A DNA stretch of 64,000 nucleotides from Eucommia ulmoides (lineage: Eukaryota; Streptophyta; Magnoliopsida; Garryales; Eucommiaceae): assembly GCA_016647705.1 (NCBI GenBank), contig CM028335.1, positions 23,724,905-23,788,904 of the forward strand, in the 5' to 3' direction. Of this stretch, positions 49,187 through 61,850 are shown piece by piece. The stretch's first letter is position 1. Each line of letters starts with the position of its first letter. A model generated the notes under the pieces. The model did no database searches. It was not told the origin of the DNA and worked only from the letters and a program-made list of their open reading frames with translations. The translations under genes and the position numbers were made by a program.

Positions 49187-49817
49187 ATTTGTTTTTGTTG
49201 TTGTTGTTTTTACAGTAAGGTATGTGAGGGTCAACTTATGCGCATCTCAACTAATCACCTCATCGAGCGATCTTCAAGGCACACTCTCTCATATCGTTTT
49301 GGTTAATTCATGATTAAATTTAAGATTTAATTTTCAGAGTGCTCTCTAAAAAAGTCTAACTCTGATCGACAAAGAACAAAGATATCTGCTTTTGCCAATT
49401 GGACTAACACCTTGACACTATCCTTGTCACATTGTTTCGAAAAAACTCTAACTAAACATGCAAGTTAGATGTAAATTTTATGGGGTGATGCAATTATTTA
49501 TTATTTTTGTATCTGTCACCCCTACACTACAAATTAAATTTTGGTGACTTATCAAGAGAATAAAAAATTTATTATATGAATTCGAGTGATTTGGGTAATT
49601 AACTAACAAGTTTAAGTAAATTATGATATTATAAATTGTATAAAAGTATCAATTAAAAATTAATGCTATTTTTTATTATCAAATTTACTATTTATAAATA
49701 TGATTGACAGAGACACATGCGATATATGTGCAAAATAATTATAAAGGAGAGGAGGGTTGGTGATATTATAAAAAAATATAAAAAAAAATGATAATAAGAG
49801 TGGGGGAGAGTACTTTT
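48619..49817. other. Intergenic; AT microsatellite and a dispersed repeat
   Basis: (TA)n at about 49148-49174. 49210-49400 shares CTCAACTAATCACCTC-type words with GDPDL intron 1 (43085-43260). No gene. Confidence 0.5.
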
Positions 49818-50812
49818 GGCTGTGTTTGGTAAGTATTCCCATCTCATTCCCATATTTTTAGGATTTCTATTCAAGAACACTATTTGGTAAAACTGTTTCT
49901 CATCTCACCCCATCTCAAAATCCTAGAATTGTTTCTCTATTTTGTGAAGGCTATGAGAAACAATTTATTTTTGTTTCTTTTCATTCCCATCCCATCCCAA
50001 AACAAAAAAAGGACATGCTGGTCATTTTCCCAATTGTTAGTGAGCCCTTCTATGGCTATCGTCTTCATGGCAGTCGTCGTTCATCTTTTATGGCCATTGA
50101 CTTCTTTGTCTGCTTCAACTCCTAGCCATCGTCGTTTGCTCGTCGCCATCCTCCTCCTACTCGTTGTTGTCTTCACCGTCCTTTTTCTCGTCGTCGTTGT
50201 AATCCTCCTCTTCCTCGTCTTCGTCTTCACCATCCTTACCATCGTCTTCACTTGTCGCCGTCGTTTTGAATTTCGATTTCGAGCAGCAACGCTTTAATCG
50301 ATTTCAATTTCAATATTAGGATATCGATTTCTATTTCAATTTTGAGCAACAACTCCTACTAGGGTTTTGATTTCGAACAACAACTTTTGTTAGGTTTTCG
50401 ATTTCGACTAGGGTTTTGATTTCAAGCAACAACTCCTATTAAGGTTTCGATTTCGATTGGGGTTTCGATTTCAATTAGGGTTTCGATTTCGATGTTGATT
50501 GGGGTTTCGATTGGGATTTAGGATTTTGATTTCAATTTCGATTGGGGTTCCAATTTAGATTTCGATTTTGATTTCAGTTGGGGTTTAAGGTTCGATTACT
50601 TGATGATTTCTTGATTATGGTTTAGGGTTTGTTTTTAATTTCTAGGATAATATCGTTACCAAATGCGATTATGTTCCCAAAACCAGGAAAAAAATTTATT
50701 ATTACCAAACGTGGTTCTGCTCCCAAGAAGAAAACAAAATTCTCACCTCATCCCATCCCATCTCACTTGGATAGGATGGGATGGGAACGATTGCCAAACA
50801 AGCCCTAAGGGA
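49818..50812. mobile_element. Inverted-repeat nonautonomous element
   Basis: Left GGCTGTGTTTGGTAAGTATT with CCCATCTCATTCCCAT is inverted on the right as ATGGGATGGGAACGATTGCC and AAACAAGCCC. The interior holds a (TTTCGATT)n-like minisatellite (50265-50600) and a low-complexity frame (49884-50297) that I do not regard as a gene. Confidence 0.6.
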
Positions 50813-51024
50813 TTATCCAATTTCATGTTTCAAGTTAAATTTTAGATCATTTTACACTTTACACCATGAAGTTTGACCCCAATTCTACATTGGTCCCTAT
50901 GGTTTTAATTTCAACACATAACACCCTCAAGTATATTAATCATGGAAATTAAGGACAAATCATTGACACCGATTAAAAATAAATGAAAAATTGCACGTGC
51001 ATTGCGCATGATTTATTATCCAAA

Positions 51025-52313
51025 CACTATTTCTCTTTGACTTCTAAGGAGTTTAGAGAAGTTGTGAGGAAGCAAGCTATTTGAAAGGGTGGGAAGATTA
51101 AATTTATAAAGAATGAGTTTAGAAGAGTAAGAGCTAAATGTGTGGAAGATTGTCCTTGGACGATATTTGCTTCAAGAATGGAATGGGAACAAACTTTACA
51201 AATCAAAACATGTGAGAAAAAGCACACATACAGTAGGACGTTTTTTAATAGGCGTGTGAAATCTTTGTGGTTATCTGAAAAGTATGCTGGTGCAATCTTA
51301 AGAGAAGGGAGAAATTAGTCATGGAAATCCTTTAAGGCAACAATGAGAGAGGAATATGTTGTGATAGTGTCTAGGAACCAAGTGTATAGGGATAAGAAAA
51401 AGGTTCTAGCAATGCTTGAAGGTTCAATTGCTGAGCATAATTCCATGTGTAGAGATTATGTGCATGAACTGAGAAGAACAAATCATGGTTTAACTACATG
51501 TTTGGACTACTTTGAGCCTGAGTCTGATGTGGTAGATTTGAGAGGCTATGTGTGTTTTTACAACTTGAAAGAAAGGTTTTTTAGCTGGTTGTAGACCTAT
51601 TGTGGGCTTGGATGGTTGTCACTTAAAGGTAGTTGAAGATGGGCAACTGTTGACTGTAGTTGGCATTGATGCCGATAATAATGTTTACCCTATTGCATTT
51701 ATTGAGAACAATTCATCATGGGTTTGGCTTCTAACATTGCTTGAGTGCGACATTAAGATGCATAGACACAAGGGGATGACTATAATTTTATACAAACAAA
51801 AAGGCCTAATTCCGACAATTGAATAAGTCACCTCATATGTGTATCATCGACATTGTGTTAGGAACTTTTATAACAATTTCAAACTGCAATTTCGGAGATG
51901 AGCATAAAAGGATTTGGTTTGGTTTGATGTAACAGAAATAGTCCCTGAGTTGTTTGAGAATAGAATGGAAACCATTAAAGCTTTTGATGATGGGGCTGTA
52001 AAATGGTTTGATGATAAACCCCTTGAATTGGTCAAGATCCCACTTCAATACACTGCCCAAATGTGAGATACTGATGAACAATTTGTGCGAGTCTTTTAAT
52101 AGCATGATTTTGAAGCTAGGGACAAGCCATTGATAGACATGTTTGTGACACTTAGGGATTTGGTGATGAAAAGAATGCAAAGTAACAGAGAGAAGGCACA
52201 AAAGTGGGAGGGGGTCTTCTATATCCTAGAATACAAAAGAATATTAAACAACTTAAGAAATATTCTTGCAATTGTATCCTTACTTGGGGAGGGGACGAAC
52301 ATTTTCAAGTTCA
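51025..52313 (+). pseudogene. Second MULE transposase fragment, left part
   Basis: Shows the MuDR-type DNA-binding end (EDCPWTIFAS, KTCEKKHTYSRTF), the pre-catalytic region (MREEYVVIVSRNQVYRDKKK) and the catalytic start GLDGCHLK, with TVVGIDADNNVYPIAF. The second catalytic Asp appears lost: the family motif SDKQKGL reads LYKQKGL (about 51790). A stop at about 51318 and a frameshift at about 51596 also break it. The frame is cut at 52313 by a Ty3/gypsy element and resumes at 61801. It is a different MULE family from the one at 6588-12455. Confidence 0.8.
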
Positions 52314-54499
52314 TGTCACACCCCACCCCGGACAACTATCATGTGAGGCCAGCGTGACGTAGACATGACACCGCCTAACTGACTAGCCAACCTCAATACG
52401 TCAATAAACAACATTGTAAATCTATACAACACATATACTAATCTCATCTGATAGGGATACACCGTCCCGAATATAAAAACAATCAAACAAACCCCTAAAC
52501 CTCACTTAGATTTCATCTCTGATATCTCGTCTCAAAGACTCCTTTGCGTTACCCGCATAACTCTATCTAGCGCCAGCAGGGGATTGACCGACTCCTAGCT
52601 ATTTCACCTGCGAGTGTACTGCCTTCTTAATAAAAATATTTTTAATAATAAAACTTATTCTACAACATCTAAATGGGATCAAGTGGAAGTATATAAATAC
52701 AACATAACTCGTAAAATCTCCAATATAGAAGCAGGGAAAATAAAGCAACATAATTAAGTTCCATTCAAATCCAACTAATATAAAAATCATACCAATCACC
52801 ATGATAATAAATATCAAATTAACCAATATATGTAAAACACCACATCTCAAGCACACATCTCAAATACACACACTGGCCAGCCCTAGTGATCATTTTAACC
52901 TAACGATCGGGAGTTTGCAACGGTACCGTACCATCTGTAGGATATGCCTTCCTACAAACACCCATTACTCCGCCAAAGCGGATAATCACTGCGTAGTATA
53001 AACATCTAACAACACTCTGCTGAAGCGGATAAACATCACTCCGCCGAAGCGGATAACATCACTCTGCCGAAGCGGATAAATATTATGGCATCGTCTAATC
53101 GACAACATCGTCAAATTAATAACATCATCATCAAATCACAACTCAATAAATATCGTCTACTCAACATTGTCAAATCACCACGTCTATCTCTTTTCCTCAA
53201 AACCAACTTTTAAATCTAAAAATCAGATTTCACACTTTCTTTTAAAGAGAACGTCTGATTTTATCAAAACCACTTTTCCACCCTTTATTTTTAGAAAACC
53301 AGGAATTTTTAGAAAAACAGATGTTTTCTATTCTCTTTTAAACACACCGTCTGATTTCACCAAATCCAACAAAAATTCATTTTCAACTTCATTTCAAAAC
53401 CATCGAAATCTTCCGAAAATTCAGTTTACCAACTCACCCAAATCCTGCTTGATCCATATCATTTATAAATTCATACCGTTTAAGTAAACACATATTTCAT
53501 CATATATATACATAGAAAAATAGTTTGGCAAGAAGACAGTACACTCACCTCGATATCCGTTTTGCAAAACTGACACTAACTACACTCTATCTGGACGTCG
53601 GTGCTTGCGAACCTAATAGTGACAGAGCCTAAATTAATATCTTATCTAAAACATCCTAAGCATGCAATACAGACCCTATATTCCGAACCGTTACTATTTT
53701 ATATACCACGTAATTAAAATTAATTAATCGTTACGAAATTATTACGATTTTAGGATTTGTAATGCTAAATAAAATTTAATTTAATGAAAAATAATAATCG
53801 ATTGAAATTTCACCTGTTTCCGAATCTTTTCACGACCACGAGATGGGTTTTGGATTTTCTTGGGGTGGTTTATGCAAATTCCCTATTTTTTTTCTTTTTT
53901 CTTTTTTTTTTTTTTTTTTTTTCTGGTTCTGTTTGGTTTCAGCTGCCGGTCGCCGACGACCTTCACTCGCCGCCGATCAACACACACACACACACTATCG
54001 CCACCGCCGTTTCTGTTTCTACTCTGCTTCATCTAGCACGGCAACACACACCCACGCCGAAATACACCTCCACAAAACCGAACGCACCTTCTCTCTCTTT
54101 AACTTTCTGACCGGCCAACTTTGATCACCCCCTACATCCACGACGGCGAGCGGCATGCATCCACTCACCGAACGACGGCGATCACATACCCATAATTTGA
54201 TCAGGGCCACCACCGATGCTGGACTGCACCCCTTTACCGGCGAACCTTTTTCTCTCTCTTCTCTGTTTCTGTTTGGAATACACCGGCACACACACACACC
54301 CTTAGCTGATCACCGACACACAACGAAACATGCTCACACACGCTGTCGATCTCCAGTTGATCGACGACAACGACATATACACAACACCCACGCCGGAGCA
54401 ACGACGACGATCTGAACCCACCATCCCGAACCTTCTGCTCTCTCTCTCTCGATTGTTTTGATTTCTTCTTTTGAGGTGCTCCCCTAATGATTATATGCA

Positions 54500-54595
<96 letters not shown>

Positions 54596-54689
54596 TGGCT
54601 AGGTTTTGATCTCTTCACGCCACGTTGCCCACTTCCCGATTCCCCTATCTACGGCGGATCTTCACGGCACACACATGCGATATGTATGT

Positions 54690-54726
<37 letters not shown>

Positions 54727-54998
54727 TATAAAAATTATTTTAATCAAAATACCCTTTCCTCCCCCAATTTTCTTAAAATCTCATTTTCGGTTCAATTTTT
54801 ACATTTAATACTTAAATTGCAATTCCACCCCAAAATTTTTTTAATTCAAAAGTTAAATGCCAATTTTGGATTGAATGTTTTCTAAATTTACAAATTGACC
54901 CCAAATTTTTTTAAATCAAATTATAAATTACGCCACCTACCTCGTTATTTTTGAAACATTTAAAATACGACTTAAATAAAAAAAATCAGAGTCTTACA
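52314..54998 (-). repeat. 3' LTR of the minus-strand Ty3 element (2685 bp)
   Basis: Matches 59309-61795. It has a long (AT)n at 54504-54592 and a second at 54692-54722, T-runs at 53887-53931, and four CCGC.GAAGCGGATAA-type units at 52970-53080. Confidence 0.9.
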
Positions 54999-57900
54999 AC
55001 CCTTCTCCCCTAAAAGAAATTTCGTCCCAAAATTTTCGTCAAACCAACAAGAATTAAAGTTTTGGTCAACATAAACAAAATCCAGAGTCGCACCACACGG
55101 TCATCTTAGTTACACTTGATTCTAGGACAATTGTTTCCTATGTAAGGTCCCATAACCGAAAGTCACCCTCAATTTATAATCGTCAACTTCCGTTAAATCC
55201 TTTTCACCCATTGTAATATTTCCATTTGTAACGGCCAACATTATATTAAACAACCAACAAACAAGGTGCACTTTGGTTGGTAACACCTAACACAGACAAA
55301 CAACTATAAAAAAATCTCATTTCCAGAAGGTCCACGACCTCAGTAATTTTCCATAACTAACATTTATCCATTTTGTCCAACAATTCCAGGCAACCAGTTG
55401 GCAACAATATCTTCATTCACATTTAGACCAACAATACTCGCAACTAATCTCATAAGTAACAACTAGCTGAAACCCCACGTGATTTGGGTCAAGAGACTAT
55501 CAGTCACCGATTGCAGTAGTTACATCAGAACTTTCAATAATCCTATAAACGTTTTATACTTAGTATCACAATCCCACATTAACTAATATTTTTTTTTTTT
55601 TTTTTTGCAAGATGTCATTGCGTCAAAACCACATAGATACTACCAAACCACATCAATATGTATTAAAATACGTTAAACGGGTCATCTATAAGAATTCCTT
55701 TCATGCCTTCACATTTAATCAAGTCCCTGGCAAAGTCACGCGCTTTTAATTATGTTTCAGTCTACCTACCTCATGCTTCAAACATATAACAATATGGATC
55801 GAAGTACCTAGCTATATCCCAACTACAAAATTTCAAGACATCACAAAAGCCATTCGGGATAATTCAAATTATCCTTCCCTCATGAGATCTTAGTGATCCC
55901 ATATGCCAACTTCGCCTAATAATTAGTAGAAGATCAATACATCTAATTGAGTTCCTTTTATCAATTCTATTTCTTATATATGAAAAAACAAGTAACCACA
56001 CCGGGCTATCCCCAATTCTTTGAAAAAAATTTCATTCTCCTATCTCAGTTAAGTTTATTTGACTGAAGTCATACATCCTTTTTATACAACACTTTTATAC
56101 AGTATCACCTTGATCACCGAAAATGTATTTATGAGTTTAAACACATTCTATTAGTGCCACGTGATCCTCCTTGCTACCAGAAATTCCCAAACGCAACTCC
56201 TAAACATATCCTTCAATATTTGAATCGCACTTCTCAATTGACCGTTAATCTATAAATAAGAAGAGTTACGAACTCTCAACTTGACACCCAAAGCAATATA
56301 GAAACTTGACTAGAACATCAAAATAATTATCCAATTCTGGTACTACAGTTTCCCATATACAGTTTCTCCGTTTGAGGATTATTATCTGGAAATACTTCCT
56401 AACTTTCCATATTTACAACATACCGATTTAAGTTATCACCATTCAATATTGCATTTTCGAGTTCCTCCGCGGACTGTTCATACAATGGTGACTTACTTTG
56501 CTTTGATAACAATTATCATCCAAGTCACAAAACGACGATAACACTTATGATTTCAGAATTCCAATTCAAAATTTCGAATAACCGATCAACCTAGTTTAAT
56601 ATCTATAAAATCTATTAGCATATTTTTATTTTTATTTTATTTTATTATTATTTTTTATATACTAATGAGTCAATTTATCAACATATGCTAAAGTTTTAAT
56701 CCAGGAGCCACTAATCCTTATCAAACGTATAATTCATCATCCAATTTTTCACTTTTGATTTAAAATAGTTATCTTAACCGCACTTTATTTGACATTTGCA
56801 TGAAACCGGTGCCACGTCCGACCGAACAATCTCGTCAATATATATTTGGCATACGTATCAAGGAAACATTCATCGGCTACTCTTCTCTTTTTCTTCTGGA
56901 ATAGGTCAAAGCTACAATAACCTACCTGGGTATTACCACACGACCTTAACTTTACTAACGAACAAGATACCTAACAATAAATGCTGCGATTTTCCCTTTC
57001 CATACCAATCTACTAATAATACTCACACAATCTCAATATAGTTTGATATTACCAGGGCATTGCATATATTGTTCTATGCACCTCTTCTAAGGTCTCTTTT
57101 GTCATATGGGCATCATTAGGAACACACAATCTATTTCCTACCATCCCAACTTTATCATTATTTTTGACACGATAGTCAGCTCCGTGACCATTTTTGATTT
57201 TCTCTCTAATATTTCCCAATTGGATATCCGACTTCTGCGCTTTTACCACACAATCGATCAATGTCAGTTTCAAACCAAAACTCAAATAGCGTGGTCATCT
57301 GACCAACCGCCCACTGAACTTACAAAGATCTCAATTTAACACATACATTAGCACGAACAATCTGAATATGCGCAACCACGTTTACCGATTTCCGTCTCAA
57401 AGCATTTGCTATAACATTAGCCTTTCCTGAATACTAATGGATAGTACGATTATAGTCTTTGATCAATATTTATTCAGTGCCTCTGCCTCAGATTTAGCTC
57501 CCCATGAATAAGCAAGCATGTCAAACTCTGGTGATCAATGCATATCCCACAATTCTCGTCATAAAGGAAATATTGCTAAATTGTGATGGCAACTACAATT
57601 ATTGCTACTCCAAATGTTTCAAATTTTAGTCACACTTTTTGGTCTTCTCCATACTCAATGAAACCACAGCTTCAACTCCCTTTGGATTCACTTAAATACT
57701 ACGTCTCAAGATCACTCATCCCAAAATTACCACTCGATTCAACCAAAACCTCACATGCATTGAATTCGACAACCCATTGTTTTCCTCGCAGCATTAGCAA
57801 CATAATCTGGAGATGTTCTATATACTTTACTTTATGCTCGACTGGATCGTCACTTTCACCATGCCACCATCTCTAACCTCCAATTGGTACTATCCTACTC

Positions 57901-59308
57901 CACAACTATCCTACTCTGCAATCTATTGGGAAGACACCCTGGTCTTTCACAGTTGATTAAACAAACCATCAATTCTACATAATGAGTTACCAACATGCAT
58001 CCTCAACGTATCTTCCTTTTTCGTATCTCCCTTTCTTGTAACACCGGAGCTTCATGGAAAGAAACACCAGATCTAACTTAATCGTAAGTTAACAGTCTAC
58101 TTTATTGTAACGATCCGGTTTTCCATGGGCCGTCACACGACTTTTCCTATAGAAATTAATCTTCTACTTACAATTATTCCCCTTATTTTCTACACAACGG
58201 TGACAAATTTTTAAAGTCCCAATTCCCCACATTTTTATCAATACGATTATATTTAACCAACTTAATGAACCGAATATTCACCTCCTTAAAATTATGGAAC
58301 TTATTTTACAATAACTACGGTTATTAATCATGCTTACTGACACCTTGACAATTCTTCTCAGAACTACATAGGGAAAATCCCTAACTATTATAGTATTCAC
58401 CGCCTGAACTTGTTCTGACTGGTGCCCAACACCGGCGTATAGTGTTTTGATATCATTTCTTTAACACTTTTCTGACCTCCTAGACCCACTATCAAACTAA
58501 CTGAGGTACTAATTACACCTTCCCAACCATACACACTTTGACTCATCTAAGATTTGAATCCACCGGCCACTCTATATTACTCATACAAACAGACTATATT
58601 TATGTGCACTTACTATCATCCCAGACCTACAATTCTCAACTACTTTCTACATATCGTTTGTGATATTTACTAGTTCCACAAACTTCTGCTCCAACTCCCC
58701 GTCAACTTAGAACGTACTACCAAATTAAATATTTTCTAATATCGTCACAGTTCTCTCACATCCTTAATTCCAACTAATACGAACTCTCCTTTTGATATTA
58801 TCACAAGATTCTTTTTATATTGCCTAAAAGGCAATTTTATACTCATTTTAAATGTCATTTCTTTTTCTAACTTAAGTGTATCCTGCTATACTATCTCATA
58901 CTTTAATAACGACTTATTAGGTGCTACCGCTAATTATCTCATTGTCACATAATATGCATATAATTATTTTTCAATTAAAATCTCAGATTTCCAACTATTA
59001 ATACTCCCACAATCGCAATCCACTCATTTCTACTACCAATAACACAACACCACCTGAATCCACCAACTAACCACATCACACTTCCATCACACCCACTAAT
59101 TTATAATAAGACAACTACCCATGCCCCAAAGCCAACATATCAACTAAACTGAATACCACTCACGTACCGAACTCACCTATTGACACCCTATCTCATGTCC
59201 CCTACTGACTGACTAGACGACTGGCATATCCTCCTATCTCATGGTCGTTTACTGACACAACTACTGACAAGTCTATAGAACTTATAACTTAGGCTCTGAT
59301 ACCAAAAT
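54999..59308 (-). pseudogene. Degenerate pol interior of the minus-strand Ty3 element
   Basis: Minus-strand traces in order: an RT-like VKDQGVFP word near 57950; an RNase H end with HQSLTCLLIHGELNLRQRH and GNVIANALRRKSV (about 57530-57380); then the region before integrase, NRLCVPNDAHMTKETLEEVH (57285-57049), and YAKYILTRLFG (about 56860). Many stops and frameshifts. gag could not be identified, and the leader occupies about 58900-59290. Confidence 0.65.
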
Positions 59309-60775
59309 TGTCACACCCTACCCTGGACAACCATCATGTGAGGCCGGCGTGACGTAGACATGACACCGCCCAACTGACTAGCCAACCTCAATATGTTAAT
59401 AAACAACATTGTAAATCTATACAACACAAAGACTCCTTTGCGTGACCCGCATAACTCTATCTAGCACTAGCAGGGAACCGACCGACTCCCAACTATTTCA
59501 CCTGCGAGTGTACTGCCTTTTTAGTAACAACATTTTTAATAATAAAACTTCTTCTACAACATCTAAATGGGATCAAGCGGAAGTATATAAATACAACATA
59601 ACTCGTAAAATCTCCAATATGGAAGCAGGGAAAATAAAGCGATATAATTAAGTTCCATTCAAATCCAACTAATATAAAAATCATACCAATTACCATGATA
59701 ATAAATATCAAATAAGCCAATATATGTAAAACACCACATCTCAAGCACACATCTCAAATACACATATTGGCCAGCCCTAGTGATCGTTTTAACCTCACGA
59801 TCGGGAGTTTGCAACGGTACCGTACCATCCGTAGGATATGCCTTCCTACAAACACCCATTACTCCGCCAAAGTGGATAATCACTGCATAGTATAAACATC
59901 TAACATCACTTTGCTGAAACAGATAAACATCACTCTGCCGAAGCGGATAACATCAATCTGCCGAAACGGATAAACATTATGGCATCGTCTAATCAACAAC
60001 ATCGTCAAATTAATAACATCATCATCAAATCACAACTCAATAAATATCGTCTACTCAACATTGTCAAATCACCACGTTTATCTCTTTTCCTCAAAACCAA
60101 CTTTTAAATCTAAAAATCAGATTTCACACTTTCTTTTAAAGAGAACGTCTGATTTTATCAAAACTACTTTTCCATCCTTTATTTTTAGAAAACCAGGCAT
60201 TTTTAGAAAAACAGATGTTTTCTATTCTCTTTTAAAAACACCGTCTGATTTCACCAAATCCAACAAAAATTCATTTTCAACTTCATTTCAAAACCATCGA
60301 AATCTTCCGAAAATCCAGTTTACCAACTCACCCAAATCCTGCTTGATCCATATCATTTATAAATTCATACCGTTTAAGTAAACACATATTTCATCATATA
60401 TACACATAAAAAAAATAGTTTGGCAGGAAGACAGTATACTCACCTCGATATCCGTTTTGCAAAACTGACACTGACCGCACTCTATCTGGACGTCGGTGCC
60501 TGCGAATCTAATAGTGACAGAGCCTAAATTAATATCTTATCTAAAACATCCTAATCATGCAATACAGACCCTATATTCCGAATCGTTACTATTTTATGTA
60601 CCACGTAATTAAAATTAATTAATCGTTACGAAATTATTACGATTTTAGGATTTGTAATGCTAAATAAAATTTAATTTAACAAAAATTAATAATCGATTGA
60701 AATTTCACCTGTTTCCAAATCTTTTGACGACCACGAGATGAATTTTGGATTTTCCTAGGGTGGTTTATGGAAATT

Positions 60776-60814
<39 letters not shown>

Positions 60815-61795
60815 CTGGTTCTATTTGGTTTCAGCTGCCGGTCACCAACGACCTTCACTCGCCGCCGATCAACACACACACACACTATCACCACCGTTGT
60901 TTCTGTTTGTACTCTGCTTCATCCAGCACGACAACACACACCCATGCCGGAACACACCTCCACAAAATCGAACCCACCTTCTCTCTTTCTAACTTTCCGA
61001 CCGGCCAACTTTGATCAACCCCCTACATCCACGATGGCGAGTGGCATGCATCCACTCACCGAACGACGGCGATCACATACCCATAATTTGATCAGGGCTA
61101 CCACCCACGCCGGACTGCACCCCATTGCCGGCAAACCTTTCTCTCTCTCTTCTCTATTTCTGTTTGGAATACATCGGCACACACACACACACACACCCTT
61201 AGCTGATCACCCACACACAACGAAACACCCTCACACACGCTGTCAATCTCCGGTTGATCGACGGCGATGATACACACATAGCACCCACACCGGAGCAACG
61301 ACGACGATTCGAACCCACAATCCCGAACCTTCTCCTTTCTCTCTCGATTTTTCTGATTTCTTATTTTGAGGTGCTCCCCTAATGAATTACATGTATGTAC
61401 ACATATATATGCATGGCTGGGTTTTGATCTCTTCATGCCATGTCGCCCACTTCCCGATTCCCCTATCTCCGGCGGATCTTCACGGCACACACACGCGATA
61501 TGTATATATATATATTTTTATAAAAATTCTTTTAATCAAAATGCCCTTTCCTCCCCCAATTTTCTTAAAATCTCATTTTTGGTTCAATTTTTACATTTAA
61601 TACTTTCTTAAATTGCAATTCCACCCCAAATTTTTTTTTAATTCAAAAGTTAAATGCTAATTTTGGATTGAATGTTTTCTAAATTTATAAATTGACCCCA
61701 AATTTTTTTAAATCAAATAATAAATTACGCCACCTACCCCGTTATTTTTGAAACATTTAAAATACGACTTAAATAAAAAAAATCAGGGTCTTACT
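59309..61795 (-). repeat. 5' LTR of the minus-strand Ty3 element (2487 bp)
   Basis: Matches 52314-54998 but lacks ~111 bp present at about 52432-52540 of the other LTR and most of the long AT tract. The last base (61795) is T instead of A. Confidence 0.9.
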
Positions 61796-61800
61796 GTTCA

Positions 61801-61850
61801 GGTGATGAATGGTGACCAACACACATGTGACTTGGATGAACACATGACAT
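61801..61850 (+). pseudogene. Second MULE transposase fragment, right part
   Basis: Encodes the continuation V-M-N-G-D-Q-H-T-C-D-L-D-E-H, the typical MULE sequence before the SWIM zinc finger, in frame with 52313 once the retrotransposon and one duplication are removed. The zinc finger itself is missing. Confidence 0.75.

Larger units (their letters stand above)
52314..61795 (-). mobile_element. Ty3/gypsy LTR retrotransposon, minus strand, inside the MULE fragment
   Basis: Perfect 5-bp duplications GTTCA (52309-52313 and 61796-61800). LTRs in element orientation run TGTAAGAC..GGTGTGACA. The primer site TGGTATCAGAGCC is at 59292-59304 (minus strand) beside the 5' LTR; a purine-rich tract (TTTTAGGGGAGAAGGGT) adjoins the 3' LTR near 54999-55015. 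The 4.3-kb interior is very degenerate. A long-LTR (Tekay/Del-like) affiliation is only a guess. Confidence 0.85.

Noticed and set aside
49884..50297. 137-codon hydrophobic frame
   Set aside because: Arises from a TCGTC/TTCTCGTCG low-complexity stretch within an inverted-repeat element; no homology recognised.
54234..54596. Minus-strand 120-codon frame beginning with Ile-Tyr repeats
   Set aside because: Encoded by the (AT)n microsatellite in the LTR.
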